From positions 3,906,001 to 3,970,000 of the forward strand of contig CM066303.1 in the NCBI GenBank assembly GCA_033807695.1: a DNA stretch of 64,000 nucleotides. The letters are read 5' to 3'. Source of the stretch: Daedaleopsis sinensis (Eukaryota; Basidiomycota; Agaricomycetes; Polyporales; Polyporaceae). The notes below the pieces were generated by a model. It made no database searches and was not told the origin of the DNA. It saw only the letters and a program-made list of their open reading frames with translations. Numbering within the stretch: position 1 is the stretch's first letter; every line of letters begins with the position of its first letter. Below, in pieces: positions 35,011-45,200 of the stretch. The translations under genes were made by a program, and so were the position numbers.

Positions 35011-36037
35011 ATGCACATACTTATGTCCTCCGCTGCGGCGCTCTCGTTCTCCACCTCGTTCCCGTCCGCTTCCATGGGGTTCTCATCCGCGGACCTTGCC
35101 TCTCTCGCTCTCGCGTGTCCCGAACAGTATGGCAAACGGGCTGCCCCTTACCGTCCGCCACCTCGTCAACCTAGACACCGTGGACTCCCCAGCCCGTACA
35201 CGCGCCTCTCCCGAAACTCGTCCGGACTCGCCGACGTTGACTGGTTACGTTGTCAGTACGCTATCACGTATCCACGTTGGACGGACTATCCCCGAGCAAT
35301 GGCCCTGATTGGTGTAACTGAACAGTGCGTGCCTTGCCCTCCTGAACTGTATAGCTCCTAATGTGACTGTGCAGCGCACTGGAGCGTCACCTGAACGGAT
35401 GTCGGGCTGGAGTCTATCCGTTGTCAGACCTCCCGCCGACAATCCGATGGGGATCGCGTAACCTCCAACCTATTCTTCAGGTCCGAGGATCTATGCTAGA
35501 CATACGAGTAGTGGGTATTATCCAGAGATTCGTGACAGACAAAACCATTCCGTCCGGTACGGCGTCCTCCACCTTGCACCTCCACCTACTACGCGCAGCA
35601 GATCGTACCGGTCTTCACTCGCTGCTCGGGATGAGTGTGCCTTGTCCAGGTTCTACCTTTATCCTCTTCGTTTGATCACTCCTCTCACCTCTGCGTTTCA
35701 GACACACGCTCTGTCCTGCTGCAGTCAGTGAACTTCCCGCCTCCCAATCAATGTCATTTGGTGCGTCCTATACTCTGCCTTCGCTGTGCTGTACATATTC
35801 TCACTGTTTCTTCAGCCGTTCGTCGAAGCGTACGACGCTAACGGGGTCGTTGGTCCCGTCCGACCCCTCGACTCTTCGGAGTTGAGGCCGGGTGATATCA
35901 TTTCTGTACTGTGTCACGTTGTCCGTGTTCGGACAGTGGTCGGTCCTGAATGGCGTTCATGGAGAGTCGAGATTCGCTTCCGCACAATTGTCAGACTATA
36001 CCAGTTCCCGAAGGAGATGTTGACTATTGGAATATGA
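35011..36037 (+). CDS. island paralogue 3 (two-module Gly-Asp family)
   Basis: The start is at 35,011 or the Met at 35,023. Exon 1 (to 35,324) encodes an Ala/Ser-rich leader followed by YAITYPRWTDYPRAMALIGV. Introns are in phases 2, 1 and 0. Module 1 has ALERHLNGCRAGVYPLSDLP and RWGSRNLQPI, closely parallel to YPLANLPPAVVW of paralogue 1. Module 2 starts PFVEAYDANGVV and contains LRPGDIISVLCHVVRV and WRVEIRFRTIVRLYQF, ending MLTIGI. The phase-1 donor near 35,632 (GTGTGC) is the weakest splice site. The total is about 260 residues, soluble. Function unknown. Confidence 0.68.
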
Positions 36038-36405
36038 GGTCCGCGTACTAGATGCTTACATAACATAATACCATTCGCACGGTTTCAGCGCGTCCCTCTT
36101 ATCCTCGACCACTTCTCGTCCCATTGTCGCCAGCTACACTCTCCGTAGATGATATATGACCTTTTCACGTCCTCGCTCGCTTTCCGCCCGCTGGTCAGTG
36201 TCTCATTCCGTGCCCGTCGGCCCCGCCCTTGAACTCTTACGCTCCCTCTGCCGATCTGGAGGCCGGTCGCCCGACCTGCATCCGCTTTGCATCCGGGCGT
36301 GGCTGACGAGTGACTGCCGGATCCCTGCCAGCCCCGGATATCGACGGCAAGATGCTGGTGCGGGTATCTGCATGAGTTCTGCACTGCGACAGATCACCGA
36401 ACACG

Positions 36406-36413
36406 TATAAATA
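36406..36413 (+). promoter_or_regulatory. TATA box
   Basis: A consensus TATAAATA lies 39 bases before the ATG at 36,452. Confidence 0.6.
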
Positions 36414-36451
36414 GTGGGCGACATCCCTTGCTTGCTTCCGTATCATTCGAC

Positions 36452-37299
36452 ATGTCTACCGAAGTCGCACCCCACTGTCTGGCTCTGATCCCCTATGTCC
36501 CCCCCCCGGACGCTTCCATCGACGACCAGCCGGGGGTTGCGGAACTCCCTGTGGATCCCGACGACGTCTTTCAAGATGACACATTGTTCTTCGATCTGTG
36601 GGTGAAGAGGTCTGAAATAACGTGGGTATCGTTTTCTACCCGGCGTTGGTGTGTACACTGATGCCTGTATAGTCGCATCTACCGCTTGATGGATCGCTGC
36701 TACCTGTCGGCTACTGGTCTTTCGCTCATCAAATCCGCTCAGCACGGGAAGTGGGGCAGAGCTCGTCACGTCGACATGCTCTGCGGTCGCAACAACATCC
36801 CCATTGCTATCTACGCCGTCGGAACTGTTGAAGATATCGGTTACGGATATGGAGTCGACCGGCCCACTCACTCCCGTCTTCAACTCGACTTCGTGCGCTT
36901 GAAAGATCACATCGCTCTCTGGGACCTGCTCGAGAAGGTGTCCTCCGCGTCTGGTGAGTACACACACCCTCCTGCCTGCTATTTGTCTGACTCTGCCATA
37001 GCTAAACGATCCCCGCAAGTCCCGTACCGCTTGAACGCTACTCGATTTGGTGTGAGTATTTGTGCATGAAGCGTAACATCGTCTAACATTGTCTTCAGGC
37101 TTTCCCCCGTGTTTTCGACGGGACTACGCGGGTTTGTCCGAAGACCAAGATGGCTGAACTCGCGTTCGAGAGTGTCAAGAAAGGCGACTTGGTTCTAGTC
37201 GAATTCCACTGTATCCGCGACGCGGTCGGGATCTTCTGGACGACGACCTTTTGCATGCTCTCGGTGACTGTGATCGTACGCGCCCCTGAGGAGCAGTGA
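36452..37299 (+). CDS. island paralogue 4 (two-module Gly-Asp family)
   Basis: This is the cleanest member. The start MSTEVAPHCLALIPYVPPPD is followed by an acidic leader. Three introns have phases 2, 1 and 0 (the last uses GTGAGTATT near 37,051). Module 1 has RIYRLMDRCYLS, GKWGRARHVDMLCGRNN, IPIAIYAVGTVEDI and LQLDFVRLKDHIALWDLL. Module 2 starts AFPRVFDGTTRV and contains VKKGDLVLVEFHCIRD and FCMLSVTVIVRA, ending EEQ. The total is about 230 residues. A consensus TATA box precedes it. The segment GKWGRARHVDMLCG has a direct counterpart in paralogue 6 (GRWGVGRYWDVMCG). Confidence 0.75.
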
Positions 37300-37438
37300 A
37301 CGTCTGTCCGCTCCTACCGTCCCCTGCCTTCCCATTCCCGATGTGTCGGTGAATCTGTGGCTTTGTATCATATATCTCCTATCCGTTTTAGCCTGTTTGT
37401 ATATGTAGCTCCGGGTGTTTTAAAATTGTGCATTCATC

Positions 37439-39069
37439 ATGCCTCCATCTACCGCTCTCACGCTGTGGTCCGACGACGTCGCAGTCCTAGGATCTGTCTT
37501 TGATTCCACCTCTTTCCCCGATTTCTGCGATTACGTCTCCGATATTGTGCGCGACGCAAACACTGACATGAGGTATGTGAACCGCGACAGTCGCGACTTT
37601 CGCTCACGACCGCTGATGAGCCTCAGGACCAGCTAGGCCCCGGAAACACCACGCAGCCCATCACTATTCGCGCCCGTCAGTCAATTCACGCAGTATGAAG
37701 ACGAGCGGCTTCACAAGGAAGGCGAGCGACTACCGAAGGAGCGAGTACGGAGACATGCCATTCCAAGGGTCGAAGGAGCCGATGCCGAGCTGCCGGCGGC
37801 TGACCGAGGTCGCCAGAGCTCTAGCCAGGACAGAGGAGGCGATCGATCGAGGGTCTGGTCTAGGCGACCGCCACGGAGTCCAGCAATTGGTACGAAGGTC
37901 GTCGGAAGAGGCCCGGAAGACAAGGGAGTGAGGGGGACGGCCTTCCGAGGCCTATGAAGACGAGCGGATGGACTTCAGACGCGATCACGTGGTGACGCGC
38001 CACAAGACTAAGCGCTCTCGTGACCGCGGATGCAAGTCGAGCGGCGACGTGATAGGCTCGGTGCAAACACCTACCTAACCACCGGAGTGCGCCGTAGGGG
38101 TTCAGGAGAGGAGGATCGCGACGTGAGCGTGGGAGGAGCAGGGTTTCCTATGATTGGACGATTGGTAGGATAGTTGTAGTTTATTTGGTGACGATTTGTA
38201 CAGTATATAAGTCAGCGGGATTGCGGCCCAGCAAAGCAGCGCAGTAGCTCCAGAGATCGAGTCCGAGTCCAAGAATCATCTAGTCGACACTCAATTGAAG
38301 ACCGTCCGTCTTCAAACCTCCTCTTGCAGACTAGCCTCACCCACGGAAGTTGCTTGACTTCCATCTGAAGTTGCTCAACTTCCTTGTCTATCGTCGACGG
38401 GCTACGTGAAGAAGAGCGACTACACCGGGAACCTGTCCTCCACCTCGCACCCTACTAGGTAGCTGATCTCGTGCTCGTTTGGGTGTGTGTTTCGCCCAGC
38501 GACCCAGAGTTACCCCATCACCGCACGCAGATCGTTCGCGAAATATGTCAAGACAAGTTCTTCCACTCGTGTTCCCCTTCCCCTCTCTTCGTTGTCGACT
38601 GCGATGACATGGTCATCCGGACGAACCCAAACTCTTTGCAGTGGAAACTCGAGTTGCCTCTTCTACGTTCCCGGCACCCTGTCTGCTGCAAATTACGTGG
38701 ATATCGAACTTGACCGGGTCCGGGTGACGGTTATCTGCCTCTCCGAGGCTGACACGAATTTACTTGTCACCCTGCCCCTCGCGGCAGAAGTGTCCGTGTC
38801 AGGAGTCGCCGGTGCGTGTTTTCCTCCGGGTTGAGTCCGCGTACTAACCTACTTCAGATGTCCGCGCGTTCACCGCGACCGGTGTCCCCGCTTGCATCCG
38901 CTCCCCGCGTGCGCTTCCGCACTCCACTCCCTGTGATTGGCTCGATTTTGTGCATGTCGACGATTTCCTCCTTCTTGAATGTGTCTACACCCGGACCCGC
39001 AGTGCCGAAACTCGGATGTGGGAGTATCGATTTAGACTGGACGAAGTTACTTTTCTCTACCGAAAGTAG
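37439..39069 (+). CDS. island paralogue 5 (two-module Gly-Asp family), interrupted by an insertion
   Basis: Exon 1 (MPPSTALTLWSDDVAVLGSV..., to about 37,569) has the expected acidic leader and a GTATGT donor. A candidate acceptor near 38,531 (CGCACGCAG) leads into RSFAKYVKTSSSTRVPLPL, SLSTAMTWSSG and YVDIELDRVRVTVICL, which parallel module 1 of paralogue 1. A phase-1 intron (GTGCGT...CAG, about 38,814-38,858) joins to DVRAFTATG and DDFLLLECVYTRTRS, then YRFRLDEVTFLYRK and a stop at 39,069. The invariant Gly of the Gly-Asp motif is replaced by Asp. An 817-bp insertion lies between exon 1 and exon 2, apparently inside intron 1, so the gene may still be spliced; intron 1 would then be about 960 bases, far longer than any other here. 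It could equally be inactive. Confidence 0.55.
37638..38454. mobile_element. 817-bp insertion, LTR-like, flanked by 5-bp direct repeats
   Basis: The sequence between the two CTAGG copies (37,633-37,637 and 38,455-38,459) is unlike the surrounding genes. It contains a TATA-like GTATATAAGTC near 38,204-38,214, a purine-rich run near 37,915-37,940 and an inverted AAGTTGC/CAACTT-rich stretch near 38,347-38,382. The 5-bp flanking repeat and TATA box suggest a solo LTR or retroelement remnant, but the usual TG...CA ends are not at these boundaries, so the class is uncertain. Confidence 0.4.
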
Positions 39070-39110
39070 TTGTATCCGCTGTCAGCCGCAGTCTGCCCAA
39101 TATACGAGCC

Positions 39111-39132
39111 TATAAACCCCCCCCCCCCCCCC
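39111..39132 (+). promoter_or_regulatory. TATA box followed by 16-C run
   Basis: TATAAA (39,111-39,116) is followed directly by 16 consecutive C and lies about 50 bases before the ATG at 39,163. It overlaps the 3' flank of the preceding gene, showing how tightly the array is packed. Confidence 0.55.
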
Positions 39133-39162
39133 GCCCAACGTCTCCTCCTCCCCTTCATAATC

Positions 39163-39961
39163 ATGGCAGCCTCACCCCCCCCCCCTTCGTACTTCCTCAT
39201 CCTGCTTCTCTCTCGCGGACCGAGTCGACACGGCGAGCAGTGAGTTGGAGCTTCCCGGATGGATATTTCCAGCACAGGCACTGTCAGTCCGTGTTCTCCT
39301 TGTATTATGCACTACTGACTCCCGTCTAGCCGTCTCCGCACCATCGACAGCACTTCATTATATTCGTTCACTTCTAGACCTCTGGCTAGGGCGGCCAACC
39401 AAGGACGGTGGGGTGTTGGTCGTTACTGGGATGTCATGTGCGGAGGTGACGGTCAGGGACTGCCCATTCCCTTTTACACCCTCGCCACCATCGTCGACGT
39501 CGCGTCGCTTCACGGTCCCCGCAGGCCGAATGTGCTGAGGTTGGAGCTAGAGTGTCTGTGCGAGCGTGACCGCGTCGCTTATGACGGGATGATGGCAAGG
39601 CTGTCGTTCGATAACCGTACGTCGCACTCACCTCTGGTTCGAACCACGATTTCTGATCCACATGCAGCCTACATTCCGCGCACCATTGCGGTTTCGCACC
39701 ACATGCCTGACCCGGTACGCATCTAGCTTGCCCACTAGACTGTGCTACAGCTGACGTCATTCAATACAGGCTGCCACTTTCGTATGGGATGCGACCAGAC
39801 ATATGCGTCCTCTGCCTCACATGCTTCCTTACCCCCTTGGTCGGCTGTCGCCTGGAGATGTCGTTTTGGCCGGGGCTCTGCCCTGCCGTGACCGGCGCAG
39901 GGGTGGTTGGCAAACCACTCTGGAGCTCCAGGCTCTGTTCGTACTACTCGAGTCACCTTAA
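39163..39961 (+). CDS. island paralogue 6 (two-module Gly-Asp family)
   Basis: The start MAASPPPPSYFLILLLSRGP leads to three introns in phases 2, 1 and 0. Module 1 has RLRTIDSTSLYSF, GRWGVGRYWDVMCG, LPIPFYTLATIVDV and LRLELECLCERDRVAY. Module 2 starts AATFVWDATRHM and contains LSPGDVVLAGALPCRD and TTLELQALFVLLESP, ending in TAA at 39,961. The total is about 205 residues. The leader is short and hydrophobic (SYFLILLLS) but lies in a Pro-rich context, and I do not regard it as a convincing signal peptide. The close match of the GRWG segment and of intron phases to paralogue 4 makes shared descent clear. Confidence 0.75.
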
Positions 39962-40598
39962 TTTGCTATCTCTGTGCTCCACATCGAGAGTTTCCATCTG
40001 TACTAACGACTCGAATTTGTAATTTTACACTGTCTCACGTGTTTCCCAACATATGCTCTCTTCCATCACCCTGCATACATTGGCACGACCGACGCGCGCC
40101 GATCTCTGATTGTTAACGTACTGCAATATGGAGGACCCGCTCTTGGGCTACCTTCTATCCCCTATTCTGTTCTGTTTGTAACACGTTCAGATTTAACCGG
40201 GCTACGCATATCATGCAGACGACCTCATCCTACAAGTCACCTGGTACGTGTTGTGTAGTTGCATTTCGTCAAAGTGCCCTGCACTGACTCCCGGGTCGAT
40301 GACGCATCGCTCGAATAACCCTCATAGTAAAAGCTTCCGTCTGATCCTCTTTACGACGTACTGCTTGGTTTTTACCGCCTTGCGTTTGGCATATACATTG
40401 ACCCACTTGTCCGCCGGACCCCCTGCCTGCGCAATGTGCCGCACGGGCCGAACTTATATCCCGTCAGCGGCGTATGTCCCTCTCTTTATCCGAACCGCGC
40501 TCGATTCCTCGGATTCAATCTGCTCCTATGCTTGTGCCGATTGCATTTATTACCTCTGCGCTGGGAGGCGGTCGTGTCTTATCTTCGACGTCGCTACC
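39962..40598. other. intergenic stretch in the array
   Basis: This is the longest gap between the last two family members. A 189-codon frame runs from 40,248 into the next gene but in its first part has no family landmark and is Cys/Ser-rich low-quality sequence. It probably holds the promoter of the next gene. Confidence 0.4.
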
Positions 40599-41463
40599 AT
40601 GTCTTCGCCGCTCCCCGTTGCTAACGCCCCTCCACTCGACGACATCCACCTGCCGGATGATTTCGTCGCCGCTTCGGAGCGTAACGGTAGAGGTAGACAT
40701 TGGTTCTACGACGAGTACAACATCGCCTTGCCATCTCGCTTCCCTCTTCCTGTGATCCGGTACGTATGTCGCACGGGCTTTCTGCTGAGAATACTGGCTA
40801 ACTGTCACTGCGCCTAGTCGCGTCCATCGGGTTGTTGACTGGATCCTGCCTACCCCTCACACACACCGGCTATGCAACATCCCTCGGTTCGCGGGATGGG
40901 GAGAGGATGGCCGCAACACGTTTCTCGGCGGACGCAACTTCCCCATCCGTATCACGGTTCTCGGTTGCGTCGTGAATAGATACGTCCTCCCGCGCACGCG
41001 ATCCAGGGTTGGGCAATCCGGTCTGGAGGTGGACTTCGTGCGTGACGTTGACCGGTTGTGCATGGAACGCTTGCTGAGGCACGCACGGCCTGAACCAAGT
41101 ACGTCAGATCCAGCTGTTGGCCTCGAATCGTATTTACAGTCATTCCGAACAGCCGACTACCCGCGTACGCTCACCGCGTACAAACTTATGGGTTCTCGTA
41201 TGGTACGTGTCCTCGTTATGTACCGCTGCTGCGGGGTACGAATATTCACCGCTTCGCAGCTGCTTCCCCATGTATACGACGCCAGGTCCGGGTTATCGTC
41301 CACAGAGGGCATGAACACGCTCTCTTTCGATGCAGTACATTCTGGTCAACTAGTCATGTTGGACATGAAATTCAGGCGTCGCTGGTGTGTCGGTGGTGGT
41401 CTCCGGGTATCGTTCGATTTGGTATCCGTCATATTGCTGGAAGACCTTCCGGTGGAAGAGTGA
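40599..41463 (+). CDS. island paralogue 7 (two-module Gly-Asp family)
   Basis: The start MSSPLPVANAPPLDDIHLPD is followed by a leader ending LPSRFPLPVI. Introns are in phases 2, 1 and 0. The phase-1 intron is best read as 54 bases from the donor at about 41,100 to GAACAG. Module 1 has RVHRVVDWILPTP, AGWGEDGRNTFLGGRNFPIR, ITVLGCVVNRYV and LEVDFVRDVDRL. Module 2 starts LLPHVYDARSGL and contains HSGQLVMLDMKFRRRW and LRVSFDLVSVILLEDL, ending VEE. The invariant Asp of the Gly-Asp motif is Gln here. It is the last recognisable gene of the island. Confidence 0.7.
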
Positions 41464-42275
41464 CCTGTGTGGTCTCACTGTGTATATGTACATGTGTATA
41501 TTACATCTACAGACCCCGATCGTCTCGAAGTCTAGCGTGGAATCGGACCTAGCGTGCGCAGCATCGCGCTCACCCCTCAAGTCCTGGACTCGAACGAGTT
41601 CAGGTCTGTTTTGAGGAAAGTCGGGGGTCCCTCACGTGACATTGGCACCCCGGCCCCTGACACCCCTTGACATCTCCCCCCCTTCGGGTTGCGTGGGGTT
41701 AACTTGAGAAACTCCTGACATACGTACTAGCTATGCAGTAGGTTCTATCAGCAACCCATACCGCAACCTGACAGTGCCTGGTAGTATCTGAAACAACGGT
41801 GGAATGGCGCCGCGCCGAGCGGCTGGCGAAAGCCTGCCCGAGGACCGGCGCCTACACCGTTCTGAGGTTTTTGTGTTGAAGTTCGAGTCCAGGTTTGCCC
41901 GGAGGGCGGTGTTGTAGACAGCAGCTTGAGGAACGCAAGGATAGAGACGAAGTTCAAGACGGAGGAGGAGCAGTCAACAGGCGCCCTGAGCCTGTTCGGC
42001 GCTTGCGGCAAAGTCGATGACGTAAACACGGGCGCTATCTGCAGTCGAGTCGCCGCCGCATGCATTATGCATATCCTCTCCTTTACGAGTCTGTGCGCGA
42101 CCGGCGACCCTGATAGTGTGCGACAGCCCCCCTTCCCCTCGCAACGCCCTCTGCGTCCCCTCGCACCTGAAAATGCACCTGCCCGGCCCGCGCTCTCGCA
42201 GAAAGAACGCAAATGTACCTTCCGGAACGGCAGCAAAAGGGCGGTTCGAGGGAAGTGTAGCGGACACCGTGGAGT
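41464..42275. other. island right flank, rejoining the duplicated block
   Basis: No gene is supported. An imperfect hairpin with paired CCTCAA/TTGAGG and CTGGACTCG/CGAGTTCAG arms lies at 41,575-41,616, and its arm recurs inverted near 41,880 (GTTCGAGTCCAGG). From about 41,910 to 42,260 the sequence matches 5,741-6,110 of copy 1, so the island must end before 41,910. No clear CTRR Helitron 3' end was identified. Confidence 0.5.
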
Positions 42276-45200
42276 AGGACCCGGGCAACTCCACCCAAGG
42301 TCTGGCAAAAGTTTGCATATTCTGACTGCCTAAAAAGGCAATTTGCCTTGTCCAACTTTGCATATTTCGGGGCCCAAAGAAGGTTAAGCGCGCACTAGAC
42401 GCTCATTATCATTGTCCGTTCTTTGCATAATCCGGGGGACGGTCCGACCTCGGGAAGGGGCGCTTAGTACTATGTTATTGTGCATGTGATCGCGAATGCA
42501 TTCGTTTCCTAACCATGCTCGTGTTCGAGTGTGCGGCGAACAACTCTACTGCTTCGTCTTACCTTCCATTGTATCATGGATTCTAAACTGGACATCACTC
42601 CCATGCGACATGTCCGCAACATCGACTTCTGTAGCCAAGATCTTGAACCCCTCCTTCCGGGCAAGAAGCTCAAGCTCGTCTCGACCACACTCAATGCCTA
42701 CGCTGCAGTGGTTCAGAACAGTGCTGACCGTGATGAAGCCTGCTCCCCGGACTTCTGTTTCTTCTCTTCCTGGATTGCAGCTATAGCTAGCGGAGAGCGG
42801 TGCGATGGTGGGCCCGAAGGTTCTATCATCGAACATGTAACTGCCGCGGTGAGTACTGGGTTCTTGCTAAGATGCTTATGTGACTTACCCATTAGAAAGT
42901 GTGCCGGGAGCGATTTTGAATATGCTCGCAAACGACCTAGATGGGCGTTGCCCATATGTGGTGGTGGCGATCCTGCGCATTGGATTCTTGGCTGGGTCGA
43001 CTTCACGGCTGGGACGGTCGGTATCTCGGACAGTATGGGGCCCGAAATGGAGTCCGACCTGTGGGCTTTCCCTGTGAGTGTTTTCCAATGTGTAAGTCAG
43101 TTATATCTCTTACATTTGGCTTGCAGATACTTGAAAGTGCTGTCAACAACATACGAGATATTCTTGGAATGTCAGCACTTGTCTGGGACACTTTTACCCG
43201 GACTATACACGCACCTTGCAGCCACGAACGACAACTTGATGCATGGTCATGTGGTATCCATGTCATGATGGCGCTAGATAGCTTCTCTGTAAGCTCAAGT
43301 ACCTTGCTGCCTGGGCGAAGTGCGAGAGAGGACATGCGCGCGAGAGCATTGAAAGCCCTTGTTGCTGTGCCGTAAGTCTCAACTTCATTTTCGTATCCAA
43401 TTTACGAGACTTCTGATTGAATTATATGATATTCAGCGTGAAACGAAGATGGAAAGCTGTAGAGCATACCGAGGCGACTGCCAGTGCCGGCAGCGATGGA
43501 CCCCTTCCATCCAGCATACCTCACGCCTCTGATCTATTCACGACCCCAGTTGAAGTCCCTACCCCCAACAACCTTACACGCAAGCGGATACTTACCGACA
43601 TCTCAGAGTCGTCGAACGGGAGTGCCATGCCTGTAACGGATGACGAGAAAGCTTCTCCTCCACCTCGTGTCTCTGGAAAAGGCAAGGGTCCACGGAAAAA
43701 GCGCAAGACAGCTTCGCAGCGGCGAAAAGCCCTGGTCGATGACGAGTTCACCAAGGATGTTGAAGCTCATCGCGTCCAGTGCGCTGCATGTCGCAAATGG
43801 ATTACGCTAAACGTTAAGCGTGAGTATGATCGCGCCAACTGGGATGTGCACCGTCAAAAGTGTAGTCAAATCACGGGCAAGATGCGTATACGTACTGGGG
43901 CAATCAAAGGCATGCCACTAGAGTCGAACGTGTGTGAATCTCGTACTCATTCTGCTACAACATCTGACTTGAAATCATAGGCAGGGACACGAACAATCAA
44001 CACGTACTTTAGTTTGAAAGGCACGGGAAGTGCATCGAGCTTGGAGCCATCACTAAGGCATAGACAAGACAAGATGCCTGCAAAAACACAGTACAAGTCA
44101 GAAATTGTAAACACGGTGAGACTCTTCTCAACAGACCTATTTTCTGATATTCACGACCCTGCTGCTTCTGACAGACACCGACCATTCACAAGTTCTTCAC
44201 AGCCCCTTCTGACATGCCATCGAAGCCAGCATCATGCCCTGTTGCTGCCAACACAGATGCTTTACAGGCGGAGGAGTCTGATGGCGAAGACCAACTCGCC
44301 CCTGCTTGCCGTCACTTGCGCGGTGGCATTTACGAAGAATATGTTCTGCGAACCCACACACGTACCTTCGGTGGTATATCTCCATCACTCTATGCTCGCA
44401 TCGCCCGTCAGCTCTTCCCGTATAAAGTGTTTGGACCGTTGAAGAAGGGGAAGGACAGATCTGCCCCTCTGACGGTGGCTGAATCGGACTCGGACATCCG
44501 TGCGCAGGCCAGTGAGTCAGAGACTCCGGTTCCTGATGATGGAAACATTGCAACTGCCGAGAAAGAGTGGACGTTGTCAGAGCAGAGGAGCTTTGATGAA
44601 GTCCTGGCTGGATGGGCGCGGTGGAAGGTCGACTATGACCGTCGGTTTGTACAATCAACACGATGCCATGGGACCACACGTCGACCATCAGAGATATGTG
44701 GGCCCTGTGAGCGGCTCGCAGAGAAGGACAAAGGGTTCAAGAGAGCTTTGAAGCGGGTAAGTGTTGCCAAGCTGTGGTAATATCTCATTTCTAACATTGC
44801 GCACACGTAGAAGGACAAGGAGTCGAAGCTCCCGCCAGACGAGCAACGAGAAATACGCGCCCGACGTGAGAAGTTCTCATCGCACTTTGGCCAGACTGCT
44901 GAAGCGCGCGAGCTGCAAGCTAAGATGAGCGACCCACTTATCTGGCCGCTATACTATGCACTTGAACGAAATGACAGCACGGGTGCCTTTCTGGCACTAT
45001 TCAAACAGGCTAAAGAAGGACAGCTTCGCGATCATCAAGTTTTCATGGACCTTTGTACTGTGCTTTCTGAACAGCTGCGCCGTGCCAACAGTGACAATTC
45101 TCAGCTCAAGCATGGCATCCGTTATCCTCGCGACTACCTCAATTTCATGACAGTGATGCGCTCCTATGGTCACAAGTCAGCGCAGCAGTACGGGATTCTG

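Noticed and set aside
36443..37018. 191-codon minus-strand frame
   Set aside because: Antisense to island paralogue 4, whose splice phases and motifs match its relatives.
41840..41895. tRNA T-loop-like GTTCGAGTCC
   Set aside because: No matching acceptor, D or anticodon arm around it. It is better explained as the inverted partner of the 41,584-41,592 arm.
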